DNA from: Bacteriovoracaceae bacterium UBA2428
Lineage (GTDB): Bacteria > Bdellovibrionota > UBA2428
Reading direction: 5' to 3'
NCBI GenBank assembly: GCA_002343545.1
Contig: DDRA01000048.1
Span: forward strand, 15,381-23,421
Length of the DNA: 8,041 nucleotides
Part shown: positions 1 through 5,228 of the stretch, piece by piece
How the letters are laid out: every line of letters begins with the position of its first letter
Numbering within the stretch: position 1 is the stretch's first letter
The notes under the pieces: generated by a model
What the model was told of the DNA's origin: nothing
Database searches by the model: none
Seen by the model: the letters and a program-made list of their open reading frames with translations, nothing else
Made by a program: the position numbers and the translations under genes

Positions 1-90
1 ACGGCCGCGACTTCGAACGAAGCCCGCCTCTAAAAAGCTCCGAAGTTCGCCTTTTATAACTCGCTGCGTCTTTGAGGATCGCCGCTTTAG

Positions 91-109
91 GCGTAGATTG
101 AGCCTACGC
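91..109 (+). other. Hairpin H1 in the zapA leader
   Basis: GCGTAG (91-96) and CTACGC (104-109) form a perfect 6-bp stem around a 7-base loop. The 3' foot directly abuts an ATG at 110. An AT-rich TATAAC at 55-60 resembles a -10 box, but no matching -35 hexamer is visible at 16-18 bp, so a promoter there is only a possibility. No T-tract follows, so this is not a terminator. Confidence 0.35.
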
Positions 110-132
110 ATGTTCAACGTCTTCTTGTTTGA

Positions 133-174
133 CTCGGAGTTCTCGACGGAAGCCTCCGAGCGTCTTGGCTTTTT
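133..174 (+). promoter_or_regulatory. Hairpin H2 plus T-tract, possible attenuator before zapA
   Basis: CTCGGAG (133-139) and CTCCGAG (154-160) are perfect 7-bp inverted repeats with a 14-base loop. A TTTTT run at 170-174 follows after 9 bases. The wide gap makes it a poor intrinsic terminator, but its place just upstream of the zapA ribosome binding site would suit an attenuator or a translational control element. It lies inside a possible 28-codon ORF (110-196) whose TGA overlaps the zapA GTG. Function is inferred from position only. Confidence 0.3.
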
Positions 175-192
175 GCTGGAAGGTCGCCTCGC

Positions 193-546
193 GTGAGCAC
201 GAACGAATCGGCGCTCGACGTCCGGCTCCCGAAGGGAAGCAGAAAGCATACGGAACTGACTTTGGGTGGCGTGGCCGTGAAGGTACGCACGGACGCCACA
301 CCCGCGACACTCAAACAAATTCGAGATTTGGTCGATTCGAAGTTCGAAGAATTTGCGGACGGGTTGGATCGGGGCGTTTCCGCCCACCAACTGACGGTAC
401 TCGTGGCCTTCAACCTGGCCGAAGAGCTTCTTCTCGAAAAGGAAAAGCTCCGGGTTTTGAAGAAGCGAGTCACGGAAACTTCGGATCGCATCTTGGATCG
501 AGTCGGTGCGCATCTGAACGGAGCCGAGGCCTCTTCGAACCTTTGA
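193..546 (+). CDS. zapA: Cell division protein ZapA
   Basis: A 117-residue cytoplasmic protein of the ZapA family, which binds FtsZ and cross-links its filaments to stabilise the division ring. The N-terminal beta part (about residues 20-32, ELTLGGVAVKVR) is followed by a helix (about 38-58) containing VDSKFEEFA, which resembles the family's 'vd.km.e' signature. The segment HQLTVLVAFNLAEELL (65-80) matches the conserved 'avLaALNiadEl' helix, and a charged coiled-coil tail (about 76-106) fits the family's dimerising helix. The start is GTG at 193, supported by GGAAGG at 178-183 with 9-base spacing. The length is normal for ZapA with a slightly extended N-terminus. A 5-formyl-THF cyclo-ligase gene follows, echoing the zapA-ygfA order of gammaproteobacteria. 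Third codon positions are less GC-rich than in rny downstream. Identification is by family pattern and context. Confidence 0.85.
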   Translation: MSTNESALDVRLPKGSRKHTELTLGGVAVKVRTDATPATLKQIRDLVDSKFEEFADGLDRGVSAHQLTVLVAFNLAEELLLEKEKLRVLKKRVTETSDRILDRVGAHLNGAEASSNL

Positions 547-561
547 AGACCCGGCCTTTTT
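528..561 (+). terminator. Possible intrinsic terminator overlapping the zapA stop
   Basis: GGCC-TCTTC (528-536) can pair with GAAGA (545-549) and GGCC (553-556), with a 3-base CCC bulge, an 8-base loop and TTTTT at 557-561. The zapA stop codon (544-546) lies in the loop and stem. The bulge weakens the structure, so partial or conditional termination is as likely as full termination. Confidence 0.35.
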
Positions 562-591
562 AGGACTCGGTTTGTTCGTATTTTTTTGGGA

Positions 592-620
592 CTCCCGGCC
601 GCCCCGGACGGCGTCGGGAG
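592..620 (+). promoter_or_regulatory. Hairpin covering the ribosome-binding region of the cyclo-ligase gene
   Basis: CTCCCG (592-597) pairs with CGGGAG (615-620), and an inner CGCC/GGCG stem (600-603/610-613) closes a 6-base loop. The purine-rich GGGAGATGAGA at 616-626 is the only visible Shine-Dalgarno-like stretch before the ATG at 634, and its 5' half lies in the stem. A T7 run (581-587) precedes the hairpin and does not follow it, so it is not a plus-strand terminator. Translational control is an inference. Confidence 0.35.
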
Positions 621-633
621 ATGAGAAAACACC

Positions 634-1203
634 ATGATGGATTCATGGGATGTCCGGGATGCAAGGAGGCTTCCCCTCGCGGAAGCGCGCCGGCTTGTTC
701 GCAAGACGGCGAAGCGAATGCTCTCCTGGGTTCCGGCCCTGCCGCCTGATGAGCTCTACGAGAACCTGACGGTGATCGGTGGCTTTTTCCCTCGCGCGGA
801 CGGCGTCGAGCCGTCCGCGATGCCTTGGCGTCCGAGCGGATGCCAAGCCGCCTTTCCACGCTGCGAAGGTCCCGAGCTGCGTTTTCACGTGTGCGAAGCG
901 AAGGATGCCGTTCCCCACCCCACGCTCAAGATCTTCGAGGCGCCGGCCACGGCCCCCGAAGCCACGCCCGAACTCCTCTTCGTTCCCGGTCTGCTCATGG
1001 ATCGCCGGGGCCGTCGCGTCGGTCGCGGCGGTGGTTATTACGACCGTTACCTCGCGCGATCGCGCCCCCGTTACACGGTGGGCCTCGTGCGCGACGCCTT
1101 CCTGATCGACGAAATTCCCGCGACCTGGCTTCACGACGGTGACCAGCGGGTCGACGCCATCCTAACCGAATCCACCTTCCATCCCGTGAGGACATCATCA
1201 TGA
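634..1203 (+). CDS. ygfA: 5-formyltetrahydrofolate cyclo-ligase (MTHFS family)
   Basis: A 189-residue protein of the family that converts 5-formyl-THF and ATP to 5,10-methenyl-THF, recycling folate in the cytoplasm. The family signature is clear: VPGLLMDRRGRRVG followed by GRGGGYYDR (130-138), the glycine-rich ATP/folate-binding loop, then HDGDQRVDAILTE (167-179), which matches the conserved C-terminal 'D..vd.iiTe'. Upstream, LTVIGGFFPRADGVEP (45-60) corresponds to the usual 'va.y.p...Evd' strand. The N-terminal KxxLR motif that normally helps bind ATP is not evident; the region reads RRLVRKTAKRML (19-30). An in-frame TGA at 622-624 limits the start to the ATG at 634 or 637. The stop overlaps the rny start (ATGA), so the two are translationally coupled. 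The family call is firm; full activity is less certain because of the unusual N-terminus. Confidence 0.85.
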   Translation: MMDSWDVRDARRLPLAEARRLVRKTAKRMLSWVPALPPDELYENLTVIGGFFPRADGVEPSAMPWRPSGCQAAFPRCEGPELRFHVCEAKDAVPHPTLKIFEAPATAPEATPELLFVPGLLMDRRGRRVGRGGGYYDRYLARSRPRYTVGLVRDAFLIDEIPATWLHDGDQRVDAILTESTFHPVRTSS

Positions 1204-2774
1204 ACCCTTGGCTCTTTCTCGTTATCGGACTCGTCGTCGGGGGGGCCGTCGGCCTCATCCTGTTCAAACTCAAAGAAAAGCAGGTCGTCGGTAAAGCCGA
1301 CGAAAAGGCCCGCAACATCGTGCGCGACGCCAAGAAGAAGTCCGACGACATCGTGCGGGACTCCGAACGCAAGTCGCGCGACGCCGTCGAACAGGCGCGC
1401 CGCAAGTTCGAGCAGTCCGTGCAGGGAAAGATGGACGAGGCCAAGCGCCACGAGCAGAAAGCCCGCGACATCGAGAAGAACCTGAAGGACGAACAGCGCG
1501 CCGCCCAGGAAGCCAAAGAGAAGGCCGAAGCCGCGATGAGCCGCGCCGAACGCCAAGCCGCCGAACATGAGCGACTCTCCAAGGCCGTCGCCGCGACCGA
1601 GGAACACCTCAAGAACAAGACGCAGGAACTCGCGCGCGACCTCGAGCGCATCGCCGGCATGACCGAACGCGAAGCCCGCGAATCGCTCCTCAAGGTCATC
1701 GAGGAAGACGCCAAGGTCCAGGGCGCCCGCATCGTGAAGGCCGTCGAGGAAAACACCAAAGACGACTCCGAAAAGCTCGCCAAGCGCATCATCTCGATCG
1801 CGATCTCGCGATACTCCTCGGAGTACATCCCGGAGCGCACGACCTCAAACGTGACGCTGCCGTCGGACGAAATGAAGGGGCGCCTCATCGGACGCGAAGG
1901 CCGCAATATCCGCGCCATCGAGCAGGCCACCGGGTGCGACCTCATCATCGACGACACGCCCGAAACCGTCGTCGTTTCGTGCTTCGATCCCGTCCGCCGT
2001 CACATCGGCAAGACGGTGCTCGAGAACCTCATCGCGGACGGCCGCATTCACCCGGGCCGCATCGAGGAACTCGTGCACAAGGTCACCGAGCAAACGAACA
2101 AGCAGGTCAAAGAGGCCGGCGACAAGGCGCTGCTCGAGCTCGGCATCGTGGGCATGCACCCCGAGCTCGTCAAGACGATTGGCCAGCTCCAGTTCCGCTA
2201 CAGCTACACGCAGAACCAGTACCACCACGTCATCGAAGTGGGTCACCTCTGCGGCCTCATGGCGGCCGAACTCGGTCTCGACGTCAAGAAGGCCCGCCGC
2301 GCGGGTCTGCTCCATGACATCGGCAAGGCGCTCACGCACGAGCAAGATGGCTCGCACGCTGTCATCGGCGCGGATCTCTGCGCGAAGTACGGCGAAGCCG
2401 CCGACATCGTCTACGCCGTGCGCGCCCACCACGAAGACGTGAAGCCCGAGTCGTGGCTCGACTTCCTCGTCATCGGCGCCGACGCCATCTCGGGCGCCCG
2501 CCCCGGCGCGCGCCGCGAGCAACTCGACAACTACGTGCGTCGCCTCGAGGACCTCGAGCGCATCGCGAACAACTTCCCCGGCGTCGAGCGCAGCTTCGCG
2601 ATCGCCGCGGGCCGCGAGCTTCGCGTCATGGTCGAGAACTCGCGCGTCACCGACGAGCAGGCCGTCATGCTCTCGCGCGACATCGCCAAGCAGATCGAGT
2701 CCGACATGACCTACCCCGGCCAGATCAAGGTCACGGTCATCCGCGAGACGCGCGCCACCGCCCTCGCGAAGTAA
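1200..2774 (+). CDS. rny: Ribonuclease Y
   Basis: A 524-residue membrane-anchored endoribonuclease that starts mRNA decay. One N-terminal transmembrane helix (about residues 3-22) is followed by a long charged coiled coil (about 25-185). A KH RNA-binding domain (about 212-285) carries GRLIGREGRNIR at 227-238. The HD domain has metal-binding residues in HHVIEVGHL (342-350) and LLHDIGKA (371-377, His372-Asp373). AHHEDVKPES (409-418) and the C-terminal YPGQIKVTVIRETRA (505-519) match the family ending closely. Length and domain order are those of a typical complete RNase Y. The start ATG overlaps the previous stop by 4 bases, and GTGAGGA (1186-1192) gives a ribosome site inside the upstream gene. 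A strong terminator follows 16 bases after the stop. In Bacillus rny is followed directly by ymdB; here ymdB lies about 1.16 kb away, beyond two opposite-strand genes. Confidence 0.97.
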   Translation: MNPWLFLVIGLVVGGAVGLILFKLKEKQVVGKADEKARNIVRDAKKKSDDIVRDSERKSRDAVEQARRKFEQSVQGKMDEAKRHEQKARDIEKNLKDEQRAAQEAKEKAEAAMSRAERQAAEHERLSKAVAATEEHLKNKTQELARDLERIAGMTEREARESLLKVIEEDAKVQGARIVKAVEENTKDDSEKLAKRIISIAISRYSSEYIPERTTSNVTLPSDEMKGRLIGREGRNIRAIEQATGCDLIIDDTPETVVVSCFDPVRRHIGKTVLENLIADGRIHPGRIEELVHKVTEQTNKQVKEAGDKALLELGIVGMHPELVKTIGQLQFRYSYTQNQYHHVIEVGHLCGLMAAELGLDVKKARRAGLLHDIGKALTHEQDGSHAVIGADLCAKYGEAADIVYAVRAHHEDVKPESWLDFLVIGADAISGARPGARREQLDNYVRRLEDLERIANNFPGVERSFAIAAGRELRVMVENSRVTDEQAVMLSRDIAKQIESDMTYPGQIKVTVIRETRATALAK

Positions 2775-2790
2775 GCCCAAAGTCCGAACG

Positions 2791-2838
2791 CGCGAAGGCC
2801 CGGCCCTCCGAAAGGAGAGCCGGGCCTTCGCGTTTTAT
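2791..2838 (+). terminator. Strong intrinsic terminator of the zapA-ygfA-rny run
   Basis: A perfect 14-bp GC-rich stem (2791-2804 with 2819-2832) is followed by TTTTAT. Inside it, CTCC (2806-2809) and GGAG (2814-2817) pair around a GAAA tetraloop, extending the stem past one C/A mismatch. It lies between convergent genes. On the minus strand only a weak T-containing stretch follows, so it may act partly in both directions. Confidence 0.93.
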
Positions 2839-2855
2839 CGTTTCGGGGAACGTCG

Positions 2856-3284
2856 CTATTCCGCGACGCACTTCGCGCGCACCTGGCGCGTGTTCGGGGC
2901 CGGGCAAGTTTCGTCGGCCTCTTGGAAGGTCACCCAGGCGCCGGACTTCTCGCCGACGGCGATGTCCTTGTCGAGCGTCAGCTGAATCGTGCGTTCTTTC
3001 GCGCGATCTTGAAGGACGAGATTCTTGCCGCCGAGTTCGCCGTAATCGCCGCTCGTCTTGAGATCGCTCAAGCTATCAGCGTAATCGAGTTCGAGGGAAG
3101 CCGGCTTCCCCTTCAGGGAAAGAGAAGCCCCTTCGACGTAGAAACCATCAGCCTTCGAGTTCACGACGGTCAGCTTGACGATCTCCTTGCCGGCCGTGCA
3201 GGTGATCTCGCGCACGAGCGCGGAAGCGTGGACGTTAGCCGCGAAGGTGAGAAAGAGGGCGCCGATTGCGAAACGTGACATCAT
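2856..3284 (-). CDS. Small exported three-cysteine protein, paralogue of its upstream neighbour
   Basis: A 142-residue protein of unknown function. A Sec signal peptide is clear: basic MMSR start, hydrophobic core, and an AxA-type site near NVHASA (about residues 17-22). The mature part is about 120 residues and looks beta-rich, with Cys29, Cys127 (DETCPAP) and Cys139 (RAKC). It appears homologous to the product of 3777-3337: C-x96-98-C-x11-12-C, CxAP after the second Cys, and VR before the third. Starts at 3284 and 3281 are both served by TAGGAG (3296-3291), 6 or 9 bases away. It lies 52 bp downstream of its paralogue on the same strand, so the two are probably co-transcribed. A 6-bp hairpin (2851-2856/2863-2868) straddles the stop codon. 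Periplasmic or outer-surface location is likely; no lipobox is seen. Confidence 0.8.
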   Translation of the reverse strand: MMSRFAIGALFLTFAANVHASALVREITCTAGKEIVKLTVVNSKADGFYVEGASLSLKGKPASLELDYADSLSDLKTSGDYGELGGKNLVLQDRAKERTIQLTLDKDIAVGEKSGAWVTFQEADETCPAPNTRQVRAKCVAE

Positions 3285-3336
3285 AAAATTCTCCTAATCC
3301 GTTGTGGCATAAACCTAAGGAACGATCGTCGGACGA

Positions 3337-3777
3337 CTAGCCCGCTCCGTCGACCGTGCAGACGGCTCCGAGCTTGCGGACTTTTTCGGGGGCGAGGCAG
3401 CTGCCGTCGTAGTCGAAGATCGCGACGGAAGCCTTGACGGCGGGGATGACCTTCTGCGTGAGGTCGACGTTCGCGTGGAGGGTGATCCGCGCGGCGCTCA
3501 GAATCTCGCTTTGGTAGAACGTGATGGGCCGGCCTTCGATCTTATCGTAGGCGTAGCCCGCGATCTTTTCGCCGCCGTCGGCCTCGACCGACACCTCGTT
3601 CCCGTTGAGGGTCGCCTTCAGGGCGCGGGCCCCGCTCGGCGTGTCGATGACGATGAACTCCAGCACGTCTTTTTCCTTGGTGACGCAGTTCAAGCGATAC
3701 CAAGGGGGATTCGCCCAAGCTCCCGAGCTACTTGCGAGCAAGAAACCAAGCGACAAAAGACGCGGTAAAATCAGCAT
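3337..3777 (-). CDS. Small exported three-cysteine protein, first gene of a paralogous pair
   Basis: A 146-residue protein of unknown function. The N-terminus MLILPRLLSLGFLLASSSG is a short signal peptide, with probable cleavage after AWA (about residue 22). The mature domain has Cys31 (LNC), Cys127 (GSCLAP) and Cys140 (AVC). These nearly match Cys29, Cys127 and Cys139 of the next gene, and both share the layout C...CxAPxxxxVRxxxxxC. The odd cysteine number suggests one disulfide plus a free Cys, or an intermolecular bond. The start ATG at 3777 has only a modest purine stretch upstream (AAGAGA, 3788-3783), partly inside a hairpin (3786-3826). It is transcribed away from the ymdB-type gene. 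No catalytic motif is visible and I do not recognise a named family. Confidence 0.75.
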   Translation of the reverse strand: MLILPRLLSLGFLLASSSGAWANPPWYRLNCVTKEKDVLEFIVIDTPSGARALKATLNGNEVSVEADGGEKIAGYAYDKIEGRPITFYQSEILSAARITLHANVDLTQKVIPAVKASVAIFDYDGSCLAPEKVRKLGAVCTVDGAG

Positions 3778-3785
3778 CGAGATCT

Positions 3786-3826
3786 CTTAAGCAGTTCCCG
3801 TGCCGACTCCCCACGGACGCTTTAAG
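3786..3826 (-). promoter_or_regulatory. Extended hairpin in the leader of the three-Cys gene pair
   Basis: CTTAAGC (3786-3792) pairs with GCTTTAAG (3819-3826) with one extra T. Inside it CCGTG (3798-3802) pairs with CACGG (3812-3816) around a 9-base loop. The arm nearest the gene overlaps the weak ribosome-binding purines of the minus-strand gene starting at 3777. It could be a leader structure or a protein-binding dyad; the sequence alone does not decide. Confidence 0.3.
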
Positions 3827-3850
3827 CGGCATCCCGGAACGCCCCCCCGT

Positions 3851-3862
3851 CCAAGGCCTTGG
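3851..3862. promoter_or_regulatory. Perfect 12-bp palindrome in a divergent intergenic region
   Basis: CCAAGGCCTTGG is a perfect palindrome without spacer, just after a C7 run (3842-3848). It lies in the 153-bp region between the divergent genes starting at 3777 (minus) and 3931 (plus), where a shared operator could sit. I see no good sigma-70 promoter pair beside it. Confidence 0.25.
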
Positions 3863-3930
3863 CAGCGGGTCGCGAAAAACGTCCCCGCGCCGGCGAAAGA
3901 GCCGAAAAGATGGGCTAAACCCTTCCCCCT

Positions 3931-4731
3931 ATGAAGCTGCTCTTTATCGGCGATATCGTGGGCGAAGCGGGCCGTTCCATCATCGTGCGCTTCCTCCCGG
4001 CGCTGCGCAAAAAGCACTCGATCGACGTCGTCGTGGCCAACGGCGAGAACATGGCCGGCGGCTTTGGCATCACCGAATCCACCTTCCGCGAGATGTCCCA
4101 GGCGGGCGTCGACATCCTCTCCGGCGGTAACCACACCTTCGACAAGCGCGAAGGCGTGCCCGTTCTCGAGGACGAACCCTACGCTTTGCGGCCGGCGAAC
4201 TACCCGCCCGGCACCCCCGGCAAGGGCGCGATCCTTTACACCTCAAGCTCGGGCCTCAAAGTGGGCGTCATCAACGTCATGGGTCGCATCTTCATGGACC
4301 CCCTCGACTGCCCCTTCCGCGCCGTCGACGAGCACCTGCCCAAGCTCCTCGAGAAGACGAAGGTCGTCATGGTCGACATCCACGCCGAAGCGACCTCCGA
4401 GAAGGTCGCCATGGGCTGGCACTGCGAAGGCCGCGCGAGCTTCGTCGTGGGCACCCACACGCACGTCCCCACGGCCGACGAGCGCATCCTGCCGGGCGGC
4501 ACGGCCTACTGCACGGACGCCGGCATGACGGGCCCCTACGACTCGGTCATCGGCATCAAGAAAGAGATCATCCTCGAGCGCTTCCTCACGAAGCGCGGCC
4601 GCAAGTTCGAGGTCGCCATGGGCGACCCGTGGCTCTGCGCCGTGCTCGTGGACATCGACGAGTCGACGGGCAAGGCCCGCTCGATCGAGCGCATCCGCAT
4701 CGAGGCTTCGCGTCCCGAAACGCACCCCTAG
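3931..4731 (+). CDS. ymdB: YmdB-family (TIGR00282) metallophosphoesterase
   Basis: A 266-residue cytoplasmic calcineurin-like phosphoesterase. The Bacillus YmdB relative is a 2',3'-cyclic phosphodiesterase affecting biofilm and motility decisions and is linked to rny. All expected metal ligands are visible: Asp8 in FIGDIVG, Glu39-Asn40 in VANGEN, Asn67-His68 in GNHTFD, His151 in DIHAEATSEK, and His176 and His178 in VVGTHTHV. RPANYP (87-92) and the stretch from TAYCTDAGM to GPYDSVIG (191-208) are further family signatures. Length is normal. The conserved N-terminus fixes the ATG at 3931, yet the bases before it (CCCTTCCCCCT) contain no Shine-Dalgarno, so the mRNA may be leaderless or poorly translated. 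It has its own upstream region because opposite-strand genes separate it from rny. The six-Cys gene follows 86 bp downstream. Substrate here is inferred from the family. Confidence 0.93.
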   Translation: MKLLFIGDIVGEAGRSIIVRFLPALRKKHSIDVVVANGENMAGGFGITESTFREMSQAGVDILSGGNHTFDKREGVPVLEDEPYALRPANYPPGTPGKGAILYTSSSGLKVGVINVMGRIFMDPLDCPFRAVDEHLPKLLEKTKVVMVDIHAEATSEKVAMGWHCEGRASFVVGTHTHVPTADERILPGGTAYCTDAGMTGPYDSVIGIKKEIILERFLTKRGRKFEVAMGDPWLCAVLVDIDESTGKARSIERIRIEASRPETHP

Positions 4732-4817
4732 TCCCGGAACACTCCGCGAAGTGCTTCGAGCGCGCCGGATTGCGGGTCCCTCGCTTCGGGCCTAAGCTCG
4801 CGGCTGGGAGGACCTCA

Positions 4818-5144
4818 ATGAACCGCATCATTCGCATCGCTTCGTTTCTCGCCATCGGGTTTTTCGCCACGGCCCAAGCTTCCGTGGAGAGCCCCCAGGT
4901 CAAGATCTCACCGCTCACGAACACGAACACGAACGCCAGCGCCGTCGCGCTGCGCGGCGCCTGCATCTGCGGAAGCTCGCCGAGCTACAACCAGGAGACC
5001 TGCCAAAAACACGCGGCCTTCCTTGGCATCATCTCGAACGCCGAAGCCGGCGTCGTGCTCACGGGCAGCTGCCGCCGCGCCCGGGTCGACGAGTGCAGCG
5101 GGGCTTACTGCATCGCCTTCGAAGGTCACGCGATCCTGCCCTAG
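4818..5144 (+). CDS. Small exported six-cysteine protein of unknown function
   Basis: A 108-residue protein with a clear signal peptide (MNRIIRIASFLAIGFFATAQAS, shown by its basic start, hydrophobic core and AQA-S site near residue 21). A polar linker with an NTNTNTNAS run (about 34-41) follows, then a compact domain with six cysteines at 49, 51, 62, 85, 93 and 98, enough for three disulfides. CIC (49-51) is a CxC arrangement. The start is well fixed by GGGAGGA at 4806-4812, 5 bases before the ATG; the same frame is open further upstream, but that part overlaps ymdB. A hypothetical promoter (TTGCGG at 4770, TAAGCT at 4793, 17-bp spacer) scores poorly. It lies between ymdB and tyrS and is followed by a nested inverted repeat. 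I do not recognise a family. An exported small disulfide-rich protein, perhaps an inhibitor or surface protein, is only a guess. Confidence 0.8.
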   Translation: MNRIIRIASFLAIGFFATAQASVESPQVKISPLTNTNTNASAVALRGACICGSSPSYNQETCQKHAAFLGIISNAEAGVVLTGSCRRARVDECSGAYCIAFEGHAILP

Positions 5145-5153
5145 CCCTCGAAC

Positions 5154-5204
5154 CGGGAAGACGCGCCACGCCGAGCCGGGGGCCGGGGCGTGGCGAATTT
5201 CCCG
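5154..5204. terminator. Nested inverted repeat between the six-Cys gene and tyrS
   Basis: CGCCACGCC (5164-5172) pairs perfectly with GGCGTGGCG (5187-5195) around a 14-base G-rich loop. CGGGAA (5154-5159) pairs with TTCCCG (5199-5204) outside it. Only AATTT follows the inner stem, and those T residues belong partly to the outer stem. It most likely ends transcription of the upstream gene, but it sits only 24 bases before the tyrS ATG and could also act as a leader structure. Confidence 0.5.
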
Positions 5205-5228
5205 TAGCCTGCTAAACTCGGAGCCCGC

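Noticed and set aside
2..196. A longer plus-strand coding region open from the left edge to 196
   Set aside because: The translation is Arg/Lys-rich without recognisable motif, and the interval contains AT-rich leader-like sequence and hairpins. Only the 28-codon end is kept, as a weak possibility.
547..633. 6S RNA (ssrS) between zapA and the cyclo-ligase, as in gammaproteobacteria
   Set aside because: The gap is 87 bases, about half the length of a 6S RNA, and shows separate short hairpins and not one long rod with a central bubble.
1845..2780. A 311-codon minus-strand ORF opposite rny
   Set aside because: It is a shadow of the conserved rny KH and HD domains in high-GC sequence and has no family signature.
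3910..3918. Minimal upstream ORF ATG-GGC-TAA before ymdB
   Set aside because: There is no ribosome site and it is short enough to arise by chance.
4629..4817. A longer start for the six-Cys protein inside ymdB
   Set aside because: The extension overlaps conserved ymdB coding sequence, and the ATG at 4818 has a strong ribosome site and begins a signal peptide.
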